NCBI GenBank assembly: GCA_945901215.1
Contig: CAMDKE010000035.1
Coordinates: forward strand, 1 to 12,799
Length of the DNA: 12,799 bases
Source of the DNA: Comamonas sp. lk
GTDB taxonomy: Bacteria > Pseudomonadota > Gammaproteobacteria > Burkholderiales > Burkholderiaceae_C
Direction: 5' to 3'
The notes beneath the pieces are model-generated. The model saw nothing but the letters and a program-made list of their open reading frames with translations, ran no database searches and was not told where the DNA came from. Below, piece by piece: positions 6,561-12,799 of the stretch (positions within the stretch are counted from its first letter, which is position 1; each line of letters starts with the position of its first letter). Both the position numbers and the translations under genes were made by a program.

Positions 6561-7007
6561 ATGAACGTTGGCATCCTGATCATCGCCCATGCACCGCTGG
6601 CAAGCGCTCTGCGCGCCTGCGTGTTGCATGTGTACCCCGACGTGGAGCGCAGCCTGGTTGCCTTGGACGTGCAAGCCAACGATCCGCCCGAAGGCACGAT
6701 CGCGGCCGCGCAGATCATCTTTGAGCAATTCAACGGAGCCTCGGTACTGGTGTTGACCGATGTGTTTGGCGCCACGCCGTGCAACGTAGCCCAGAAGGTG
6801 GTCGATGGGTTGCACTCCAAATTGGTGGCCGGAGTGAATTTACCGATGCTGCTGCGCACCATCAACTACCGGCACGAGTCGCTGGACCTGCTGGTGGCGC
6901 GTGCTTTGGCTGGAGGCTCCCAGTGCATCATGCAAGTTGCCGTCTCGGCGCCACTGAACCAAACGAGAAACCCCCATGATCCAAGCCACAACGACCATCA
7001 GCAATAA
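6561..7007 (+). CDS. PTS EIIA component, mannose/sorbose family (PtsM/ManX-like)
   Basis: This gene encodes 148 residues forming a single EIIA-Man domain, the cytosolic phosphocarrier that takes phosphate from HPr. The N-terminus MNVGILIIAHAPLASALR places the phosphorylated His at residue 10, the same position as in E. coli ManX. The segment VLVLTDVFGATPCNVAQK is the family's LTDxxGATPxN motif, and NLPMLLRTINYR is also typical. The frame is open upstream into the MFS gene, but the ATG at 6561 gives the family N-terminus. No good Shine-Dalgarno site precedes it, so translation may rely on coupling. There is no EIIB or EIIC nearby; equivalent stand-alone EIIA proteins in beta-proteobacteria (PtsM of Ralstonia eutropha) are thought to be regulatory. 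The last 32 bases overlap the HPr gene. Confidence 0.93.
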   Translation: MNVGILIIAHAPLASALRACVLHVYPDVERSLVALDVQANDPPEGTIAAAQIIFEQFNGASVLVLTDVFGATPCNVAQKVVDGLHSKLVAGVNLPMLLRTINYRHESLDLLVARALAGGSQCIMQVAVSAPLNQTRNPHDPSHNDHQQ

Positions 7008-7245
7008 GCTGGGTTTGCATGCCCGTGCTTCGGCCAAACTCACCAAGCTGGCAGGTAGTTTCCCCTGCGAGGTGTGGATTAGCCGAGGCGAGCGCCGTGT
7101 AAACGCCAAAAGCATCATGGGCGTGATGATGCTCGCAGCGGGCTTGGGTGCCGAGGTGACGCTAGAGACGCAGGGAGAGCGCGCCCAAGAGGCCATGGAT
7201 GCCTTGCTGGCCCTGATGGCCGACCGTTTCGGCGAAGGCGAATAG
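6976..7245 (+). CDS. ptsH: PTS phosphocarrier protein HPr
   Basis: This gene encodes 89 residues, the standard HPr size. HPr passes phosphate from Enzyme I to EIIA. His15 in NKLGLHARAS is the Enzyme I-phosphorylated site, and Ser46 in NAKSIMGVMML is the regulatory site used by HPr kinase/phosphorylase, which beta-proteobacteria commonly possess. Both are at their canonical numbers. The ATG lies inside the 3' end of the EIIA gene in another frame (32-base overlap), with only a weak GAGAAA element before it, so expression is likely coupled to EIIA. The Enzyme I gene starts 19 bases after the stop. Regulation by HprK, encoded elsewhere if at all, is inference. Confidence 0.97.
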   Translation: MIQATTTISNKLGLHARASAKLTKLAGSFPCEVWISRGERRVNAKSIMGVMMLAAGLGAEVTLETQGERAQEAMDALLALMADRFGEGE

Positions 7246-7264
7246 AGCACATGGCGGCGCGGGC

Positions 7265-9046
7265 ATGACGTTTTCCATCCACGGTCTTGCGGTTTCGCGT
7301 GGTGTGGCCATCGGGCGCGCCGTGTTGGTAGCGTCTAGTCGCATGGACGTGACCCATTATTTCATCCAAGCCAGCGAAGTGGATGCCGAAATTGCCCGTG
7401 TGGGGGCAGGCCGCGACCTGGTGGTCGAAGAGTTGCATCGCTTGCAGCTCAGCATCGCCCACATGGGGCCTAAGGAGGCGACGCACGAACTCAGTGCCTT
7501 GCTCGATGTGCACTTGATGCTTTTGCAAGATGTTGAGCTCATCAACGGCGTCAAAGCCTGGATTGTTGACCGCCTGTACAACGCCGAGTGGGCCCTAACT
7601 ACCCAGCTCGACATCATTTCGCGCCATTTTGACGAGATGGAGGACGCTTATTTGCGGGAGCGCAAGGCCGACTTAGAGCAAATTGTTGAGCGGATTTTGC
7701 GCGCCATGCGCGGCGCGGCGTCGCCCGTTGCCGCGCCCAAAGCGCGTGCGGGCCGCAAATCGGGCCAGCAGGACTTGCTTTTGGGCGACACGGTGGACGT
7801 GCCCTTGGTGTTGGTGGCGCACGACCTGTCCCCCGCTGATATGCTGCAGTTCAAGCAAAGCGTGTTTGCCGGATTTATCACCGACGTGGGCGGAAAAACA
7901 TCGCATACCGCCATCGTTGCCCGCAGCATGGACATTCCCGCGGTGGTGGGTGCGCGCACCTGCAGCCAACTGGTGCGCCAGGACGACTGGATCATTATTG
8001 ACGGCGATGCCGGCGTGGTGATCGTCGACCCCTCGCCCATCATCCTGGCCGAATACGGTTTTAAAAAGCGCCAGCTCGAGCTCGAACGCGGGCGCTTGTC
8101 GCGCCTGCTCAACACCCCGGCCGTGACCATGGACGGCGAAAAAGTGCAGTTGCTCGCCAACATCGAAATGCCCGAGGACGCACAAAGCGCGCTACAAGCC
8201 GGTGCCGTGGGCGTGGGCTTGTTTCGCAGCGAGTTTTTGTTCATGGGCCGGCGCGGCCATTTACCTGACGAAGAAGAGCAATTCCAAGCTTACAAGCGCG
8301 CGGTCGAAGGTATGAAGGGCCTGCCCGTGACCATCCGCACCGTGGATGTGGGTGCCGACAAGCCCTTGGACAGCAGCGTGTACGACGACGCGCACTTGAA
8401 CCCGGCCCTGGGCTTGCGCGCCATACGCTGGAGCTTGGCAGACCCTGCCATGTTCTTGACCCAGTTGCGTGCCATTTTGCGGGCTGCTGCGTTTGGACAA
8501 GTGCATTTGCTGGTGCCCATGCTCGCCCATGCCAGCGAGATCCAGCAAACCCTGACCCATATTGCGCAGGCCCGCGCCATGCTCGACAAGCGCGGACTGG
8601 CCCACGGGCCAGTGCAAATTGGCGCCATGATCGAAATCCCCGCAGCCGCGCTAACCGTGAAGCTGTTTTTGAAGCACTTTGACTTCTTGTCCATTGGCAC
8701 CAATGACCTGATCCAATACACCTTGGCCATCGACCGGGCCGATGAGTCCGTGGCCCATTTGTACGACCCGCTGCACCCGGCCGTACTACAGCTGGTGGCC
8801 GCCACCATTGCCGAATGCCGCAAGCAAGGTAAGGGCGTGAGCGTTTGCGGTGAGATGGCCGGTGACGTCATGCTCACCCGGCTACTGCTGGGGCTGGGCT
8901 TGCGCAGTTTTTCTATGCACCCGGCGCAGATACTGGCCGTCAAGCAAGAAATTTTGCGCTCCGACACCACGCGCCTGGAACCTTGGGCGCAGCGCGTGCT
9001 CGCCGCCGAAGACCCGACGCTGGAAATGACCGGCGTAGCCTTGTAG
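7265..9046 (+). CDS. ptsI: PTS Enzyme I (phosphoenolpyruvate-protein phosphotransferase)
   Basis: This gene encodes 593 residues (E. coli 575). Enzyme I autophosphorylates from phosphoenolpyruvate and passes phosphate to HPr. The N-terminal HPr-binding helical domain covers about 1-145. The swivelling phosphohistidine domain has GGKTSHTAIVARS with active His214. The C-terminal PEP-binding TIM barrel holds Arg321 (GLFRSEF), Arg358 (IRTVDVGADKP), the metal ligands Glu457 (MIEIPA) and Asp481 (IGTNDL), and catalytic Cys528 (VCGEMAGD). All key residues are present, so the enzyme should be active. The extra length is largely an Ala/Pro/Lys/Arg-rich insertion at about 150-170 in the linker before the phosphohistidine domain. 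The ribosome-binding site is poor (GGCGGCGCGGGC). The gene ends five bases from the convergent stop of the six-cysteine gene. Confidence 0.97.
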   Translation: MTFSIHGLAVSRGVAIGRAVLVASSRMDVTHYFIQASEVDAEIARVGAGRDLVVEELHRLQLSIAHMGPKEATHELSALLDVHLMLLQDVELINGVKAWIVDRLYNAEWALTTQLDIISRHFDEMEDAYLRERKADLEQIVERILRAMRGAASPVAAPKARAGRKSGQQDLLLGDTVDVPLVLVAHDLSPADMLQFKQSVFAGFITDVGGKTSHTAIVARSMDIPAVVGARTCSQLVRQDDWIIIDGDAGVVIVDPSPIILAEYGFKKRQLELERGRLSRLLNTPAVTMDGEKVQLLANIEMPEDAQSALQAGAVGVGLFRSEFLFMGRRGHLPDEEEQFQAYKRAVEGMKGLPVTIRTVDVGADKPLDSSVYDDAHLNPALGLRAIRWSLADPAMFLTQLRAILRAAAFGQVHLLVPMLAHASEIQQTLTHIAQARAMLDKRGLAHGPVQIGAMIEIPAAALTVKLFLKHFDFLSIGTNDLIQYTLAIDRADESVAHLYDPLHPAVLQLVAATIAECRKQGKGVSVCGEMAGDVMLTRLLLGLGLRSFSMHPAQILAVKQEILRSDTTRLEPWAQRVLAAEDPTLEMTGVAL

Positions 9047-9051
9047 CGGTC

Positions 9052-9456
9052 TTATTTTTGTGGCGTGGTCTCTTGTACTTCGTCCGGCGGCGCAGCACAA
9101 GCTTGCAAGCACTGCATGTAAATGTGCTTGCACAGGTCTACTTGTTCTTGCTTAGCCGATTTGGCGGCGGCAGCAGCACGCTGACGGTCGGAAAGCACAT
9201 CGCGCATATCGCGCTTGGCATCGACCGCTTCGGTGCCTGCGAAGGTCTTGGGTTGTCCAATCATGAGGCTCAGCAGTCCAACGGCCCCTACGGTGGATGC
9301 CGCATCCAACGCTCCGTGGCCAATGCGACATTGATGTTTGTCGTTGTCGCACAGGCGTCGGCATCCATTGTCGTCTTGCGCCGTCGCAGGCTGGACAACC
9401 ACGCCGGGCAGCACCAGCGCCATGAACAGCACAGAGGGGATAAGTAGCAGTCGCAT
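9052..9456 (-). CDS. Small exported protein with six patterned cysteines, unknown function
   Basis: From the ATG at 9456 this encodes 134 residues. It begins with a Sec signal peptide (RLLLIPSVLFMALVLPGVV, likely cleavage after ATA at residues 24-26), so the mature form of about 108 residues is periplasmic or secreted. The frame is also open to a TTG at 9501, but the ATG gives the better signal peptide. Cysteines are at 32, 36, 43, 109, 116 and 120: C-x3-C-x6-C near the start mirrored by C-x6-C-x3-C near the end. The middle contains a hydrophobic Gly/Ala/Leu stretch (52-66) and an Arg/Ala/Lys-rich helical region (80-107). This suggests a helical hairpin held by disulfides, or a metal site; both are inference. 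It lies 34 bases downstream of gcdH on the same strand. I know no family for it. Confidence 0.72.
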   Translation of the reverse strand: MRLLLIPSVLFMALVLPGVVVQPATAQDDNGCRRLCDNDKHQCRIGHGALDAASTVGAVGLLSLMIGQPKTFAGTEAVDAKRDMRDVLSDRQRAAAAAKSAKQEQVDLCKHIYMQCLQACAAPPDEVQETTPQK

Positions 9457-9490
9457 GGTCAAACACGCCACATGGGCGGGTTTTGGGTTG

Positions 9491-10687
9491 CTAGTTGGCA
9501 AACGCGGCGATGCCGGTCATGGCCCGGCCCAAAATTAGCGCGTGTATGTCGTGCGTGCCCTCATACGTGTTGACGACTTCGAGGTTCACCAAGTGGCGCG
9601 CAACGCCAAACTCGTCGCTGATGCCGTTGCCACCCAACATGTCGCGCGCCATGCGGGCAATATCTAGCGCCTTGCCGCAGGAGTTGCGCTTGAGGATGGA
9701 AGTGATCTCCACGCTGGCAATTCCCTCGTCTTTCATTCGGCCTAGGCGCAGGCAGCCCTGCAGGCCCAGCGCGATCTCAGTCTGCATATCTGCCAGCTTT
9801 TTCTGGATCAGCTGGTTGGCGGCCAGAGGGCGACCGAACTGCTTGCGGTCCAGCGTGTACTGGCGCGCGCGTAGCCAGCAGTCTTCAGCCGCACCCAAGG
9901 CGCCCCATGCAATGCCGTAGCGCGCGCTATTGAGGCAGGTAAACGGGCCTTTGAGGCCGCGGACCTCGGGGAAGGCGTTTTCCTGCGGGCAAAACACGCC
10001 GTCCATCACGATTTCACCGGTAATACTCGCGCGCAGACCCACCTTGCCGTGGATGGCCGGAGTGCTCAGCCCCGCCATGCCTTTTTCCAGCACAAAGCCA
10101 CGGATGGGCCCCACTGCACCGCCCTCGCTCACTTCTTTAGCCCAGACCACAAACACGTCGGCTATCGGGCTGTTGCTGATCCACATCTTGGCGCCGCTGA
10201 GCTTGTAGCCGCCGGGCACCTTTTGCGCGCGGGTGACCATGCTTTGCGGGTCGGAGCCGTGGTCGGGTTCGGTCAGGCCAAAGCAGCCGATCCACTCGCC
10301 CGTGGCCAGTTTGGGAAGGTACTTTTGCCGCTGCTCCTCGGTGCCAAATTCAAAAATCGGCAGCATGACCAGCGAGCTTTGCACGCTCATCATGGAGCGG
10401 TAGCCGCTGTCGACGCGCTCTACCTCGCGCGCAATCAGGCCGTAGGCCACGTAGTTGAGCGCCGGGCCGCCATAGGCCTCGGGGATGGTGGGGCCCAGCA
10501 GGCCAAGCTCGCCCATTTCCCGAAAAATAGCCACGTCCGTTGTGCCCTCGCGAAACGCCTGGGTGACACGGGGCAGCAAACGGTCTTGGCAATAAGCGGC
10601 GGCCGCGTCGCGCACCATGCGCTCGTCATCGCTGAGCTGGGTGTTCAGTAAAAAAGGGTCTTGCCAGTTGAAAGCGGCGTGGGCCAT
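9491..10687 (-). CDS. gcdH: Glutaryl-CoA dehydrogenase (acyl-CoA dehydrogenase family)
   Basis: This 398-residue FAD enzyme oxidatively decarboxylates glutaryl-CoA to crotonyl-CoA and CO2 in lysine, tryptophan and aromatic-acid breakdown, passing electrons to ETF. The N-terminus FNWQDPFLLNTQLSDDERMV is characteristic of the GcdH branch. Arg97 in GYRSMMSVQSSLVM corresponds to the glutarate-carboxylate-binding Arg. The acyl-CoA dehydrogenase signature GCFGLTEPDHGSDP lies at 134-147 and MWISNSP at 168-174. The catalytic base Glu376 is in NTYEGTHDIHALILGRAMTG. Length matches mature family members. GGAGAG lies nine bases before the ATG. The usual partners (a LysR regulator and a CoA-transferase) are not in the window; the neighbours are a TonB receptor upstream and the six-cysteine gene downstream. 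Confidence 0.95.
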   Translation of the reverse strand: MAHAAFNWQDPFLLNTQLSDDERMVRDAAAAYCQDRLLPRVTQAFREGTTDVAIFREMGELGLLGPTIPEAYGGPALNYVAYGLIAREVERVDSGYRSMMSVQSSLVMLPIFEFGTEEQRQKYLPKLATGEWIGCFGLTEPDHGSDPQSMVTRAQKVPGGYKLSGAKMWISNSPIADVFVVWAKEVSEGGAVGPIRGFVLEKGMAGLSTPAIHGKVGLRASITGEIVMDGVFCPQENAFPEVRGLKGPFTCLNSARYGIAWGALGAAEDCWLRARQYTLDRKQFGRPLAANQLIQKKLADMQTEIALGLQGCLRLGRMKDEGIASVEITSILKRNSCGKALDIARMARDMLGGNGISDEFGVARHLVNLEVVNTYEGTHDIHALILGRAMTGIAAFAN

Positions 10688-10717
10688 GGGGTGTCTCTCC
10701 GATGCGGGGGGGAATGT

Positions 10718-10781
10718 AAAAAGGCCCTAATGGTAGTCCGTGGGCCCGCACCATTGGGCACAGCGGCCCATTGTGTGCGGG
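10718..10781 (-). terminator. Probable terminator after the TonB-receptor gene
   Basis: Read on the - strand after the receptor stop, CCCGCAC (10775-10781) pairs with GTGCGGG (10745-10751), enclosing an imperfect inner stem of TGGGC/GCCCA with loop CGCTGT. This is followed by a second short pairing GGCCC/GGGCC that ends directly in five T residues (A-run at 10718-10722 on the + strand). Together they could terminate receptor transcription before gcdH, whose ATG is at 10687. The inner stem has mismatches and the last stem is only five pairs, so the call is moderate. Confidence 0.42.
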
Positions 10782-10792
10782 CGGCGCGTGGC

Positions 10793-12799
10793 TTAAAGCG
10801 GTGCGCTCAGGCTGAGCCCGACGGTCCAGTTTTTGGGAAGGCCGGGTTCGTAAAACTGCTGGTAGCTTTGGTTCACGATCACCGACCCGACATAGCGTTC
10901 GTCGCTGGCATTGTTCAGGCGTGCGTAAAGCGTGACCGCTGCCCTGTCTACCGCCCAGCGCTGGCTGGCGCTGAGGTTGAAAATGGTGCGACCGTTGGCC
11001 GGCGTCAAATCGTTCAAGTCGTTCACGTAAATTCGGCCCGCCTGAATCACTTCGAACCCCAGTCGGGTTCCCAATGGAGGGGACTTGGACCCTAGCTGAG
11101 AGGGACTGCTGGACCAAGCCAGTTCAGAGAAAAAAGAGGTCTCGGGAATTCCGGGGATCTTATTGCCTGAAGGAATCTTCGCCTTACCGCCGCAAAGCAA
11201 CCCAACACAATCAAATTCACGGGTGTACTGCGCATTGATCGCAGATGCCGACAGCGTTGCCGAAACCCGGGGCGACAGCAAGGTTTGGGCAGCCAGTTCC
11301 CACCCGGTTCGCGAGGTGCCCGGAGCATTGGTGTACGCCGTGGCGCCCCGAAAGCTTTGGGCGACTACGAGTTCGTCGGTCGTGTCTATCTGGTAGACGG
11401 AAAAATCTGCCCGCGTCTGGCGGCTAGGTGCCCATTTGCTTCCGATTTCATAGTGGCGGCTGTTGGACGCATTCAGGGTGGAATTGAACGCGCCTTTGGG
11501 GCCGCTGGCGCCGGGGTCATTGCTGTAGGCCATTTCAGCCAGTGTGGGCGTCTCAAAGCCTTGGCCGTAGTTGGCGTAGACATTGAGATGTTCGGTGGCG
11601 TAGTAGGTCACCCCGAGCACGGGCGTTGTGGCGCCGTAGCTCACGCTACCCGAGCCATCCGGGCTGCTGGGTGTAATCAGGTAGTCGTCGCTGACAAATC
11701 GTACCGCGCTGTGTCGCAGTCCGCCCACCACGGACACGGCCTCGGACACGTGGGCGGTCGCCTGCACAAAGAAGTCGCTGTTTTCTGATTGGTTGTCTTC
11801 ACTGCGCGTGGGCGGATCGTTGCGTTTCTCGCCCTTCAGCGTAGCTCCGCCTTGGCGATATTCGCGCGAGCGGTCAAATTCATAGCCAGAGACCCACTGC
11901 ACCGGCGTTTCGCCCCAGCTTGTGTTTTCGTTGTATTGCAAGCCCGCCCCGAAGTATTTTCGGTTCAGGCCGACCCATGTGGCAGCCGGCGGATTGGTGA
12001 CGGTGTTTGCGCTTTGGTATTGCAAATTGTCACGGGTGCCGTAGTAGGCGCGCCCGGTAAACGAGCGGTCGCGGTCCACGGTGTATGTCGCAGAGCCCCC
12101 CAACTGGTTTTGGAGCACGGCCTTGCGGGTTTGGTACAAGGCGGAGTAGTTGCCAGCCCCAGAGGGGTTGGCTGCCCATTGAGGCGCCGTCAAGCCCAGC
12201 GGATCCTGCGCCAGCGGCATATCAAATTGGTTAAACACCAGGTTGACGCGCGTCTGGTCACTGGCCTTGAAATCAAGTTTGCCGTTGAACTGCTTGCGCT
12301 CGGTGCGGCTGTTGTCGCGGTAGCCGTCGATGCTGAAGGTGCTGTAGTCGGCCACTATGCCGTAGTCGCCTACGGTGTCCGAGAACTGGTAGTCGGCGCG
12401 GTGCAGACCGTAGTCGCCCACGTAATACTGGTAGTCCACCAGCGGCACTTTGGAGGCGGGTTTGGTGAAGGCCTGGATCACGCCGCCCGAGGCGTTGCCA
12501 TAGAGCTGCGCCAGCGGACCGCGCAAAACTTCAATGCGGTCCATGGAGGTCAGGCTGACCGACGAGCCCTGGCCTTGGCCGTCGGGCGTGGATGCGGGAA
12601 TGCCGTCAATCAACAAGCGGATGCCGCGGATGCCAAAGGCCGCGCGCGCACCAAAACCGCGAATCGAGAGCTGCAAATCCTGCGCGTAGTTGCTGCGGTC
12701 CAAAATAGTCAGCCCCGGCACACGCACCAGCGACTCGGACAAATTGACCTGCGGGCCGCCGTTTTGAATCACCTCTCGTCCCACCGACTGGATGGCCGC
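10793..12799 (-). CDS. TonB-dependent outer-membrane receptor, YncD/PqqU-like (5' end outside window)
   Basis: The frame runs from the window edge to a TAA at 10793-10795, giving about 668 residues without the signal peptide and TonB box. The plug domain is clear at the start: LSESLVRVPGLTILDRSNYA, then a stretch with LQLSIRGFGARAAFGIRGIR, LLIDGIPASTPDGQGQ, and RIEVLRGPLAQLYGNASGG. This plug matches, from memory, E. coli YncD, reported as the PQQ uptake receptor PqqU, so a similar ligand is plausible but not shown. The rest is a 22-strand-type barrel with alternating aromatic strands, e.g. NVYANYGQGFETPTLAEM. A CVGLLC pair lies in a probable loop. The C-terminus ends NWTVGLSLSAPL, with Leu rather than the usual terminal aromatic. 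It is the upstream gene of the - strand group. No PQQ biosynthesis or quinoprotein gene is visible here. Confidence 0.92.
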   Translation of the reverse strand, partial: AAIQSVGREVIQNGGPQVNLSESLVRVPGLTILDRSNYAQDLQLSIRGFGARAAFGIRGIRLLIDGIPASTPDGQGQGSSVSLTSMDRIEVLRGPLAQLYGNASGGVIQAFTKPASKVPLVDYQYYVGDYGLHRADYQFSDTVGDYGIVADYSTFSIDGYRDNSRTERKQFNGKLDFKASDQTRVNLVFNQFDMPLAQDPLGLTAPQWAANPSGAGNYSALYQTRKAVLQNQLGGSATYTVDRDRSFTGRAYYGTRDNLQYQSANTVTNPPAATWVGLNRKYFGAGLQYNENTSWGETPVQWVSGYEFDRSREYRQGGATLKGEKRNDPPTRSEDNQSENSDFFVQATAHVSEAVSVVGGLRHSAVRFVSDDYLITPSSPDGSGSVSYGATTPVLGVTYYATEHLNVYANYGQGFETPTLAEMAYSNDPGASGPKGAFNSTLNASNSRHYEIGSKWAPSRQTRADFSVYQIDTTDELVVAQSFRGATAYTNAPGTSRTGWELAAQTLLSPRVSATLSASAINAQYTREFDCVGLLCGGKAKIPSGNKIPGIPETSFFSELAWSSSPSQLGSKSPPLGTRLGFEVIQAGRIYVNDLNDLTPANGRTIFNLSASQRWAVDRAAVTLYARLNNASDERYVGSVIVNQSYQQFYEPGLPKNWTVGLSLSAPL

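Noticed and set aside
7251..7268. Five-codon ATG...TGA mini-frame just before ptsI, whose TGA overlaps the ptsI start
   Set aside because: Too short to distinguish from chance; no conserved leader-peptide feature or attenuator hairpin is visible around it.
8290..8970. 226-codon antisense frame within ptsI
   Set aside because: It is Ser/Met/Cys-rich, has no domain, and covers the conserved Enzyme I barrel on the other strand.
10049..10651. 200-codon + strand frame opposite gcdH
   Set aside because: His/Ala/Gly-rich shadow with no domain; the - strand encodes a complete glutaryl-CoA dehydrogenase with all catalytic residues.
11285..11788. 167-codon + strand frame opposite the TonB receptor
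   Set aside because: The product shows Gly/Ala/Val bias typical of an antisense of barrel repeats, and no start signal supports it.

Overview
The window looks like chromosome of a beta-proteobacterium of the order Burkholderiales, most likely family Comamonadaceae (Rhodoferax/Polaromonas/Acidovorax type). This is inferred from the protein styles: a ribosomal protein S3 with a long Arg/Pro/Ala tail, a mannose-type EIIA-HPr-EI phosphotransferase set, moderately high GC with occasional AT-richer patches, and a glutaryl-CoA dehydrogenase of the Burkholderiales/Pseudomonas kind. No insertion sequence, CRISPR array, tRNA, rRNA or phage gene was recognised.

Region 1 (1-2690, + strand) is the distal half of the S10 ribosomal protein operon: the end of rplB, then rpsS, rplV, rpsC, rplP, rpmC and rpsQ, tightly packed with Shine-Dalgarno sites between genes. 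It closes with a convincing intrinsic terminator. The spc operon (rplN onward) does not follow; a Prx5-type peroxiredoxin gene does (2721-3227).

Region 2 (3228-4627) begins with a perfect 24-bp palindrome between convergent genes. It then holds a membrane cytochrome b561 gene on the - strand and a divergently transcribed periplasmic cytochrome c'/c-556 gene on the + strand. The two products plausibly form an inner-membrane to periplasm electron-transfer pair.

Region 3 (4733-9046, + strand) is a probable transcription unit: an uncharacterised lipoprotein gene overlaps a 12-helix MFS transporter gene by 4 bases, followed 29 bases later by a minimal phosphotransferase set (EIIA of the mannose family, HPr, Enzyme I). 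No EIIB or EIIC is present, so the set is more likely regulatory than sugar-transporting. EIIA and HPr reading frames overlap by 32 bases. The active-site residues of all three PTS proteins are intact.

Region 4 (9052-12799, - strand) reads toward region 3. Upstream to downstream on that strand are a TonB-dependent outer-membrane receptor closely resembling E. coli YncD/PqqU (its N-terminus lies outside the window), glutaryl-CoA dehydrogenase (gcdH), and a small exported protein of unknown function with a mirror-symmetric six-cysteine pattern. That last gene ends 5 bases from the convergent ptsI stop.

Most of the window is ordinary housekeeping sequence. The points most worth a second look are the six-cysteine exported protein, the lipoprotein-MFS-PTS linkage, the cytochrome pair, the S3 tail and the split between the S10 and spc operons. 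No clear case for an entirely new system was found.
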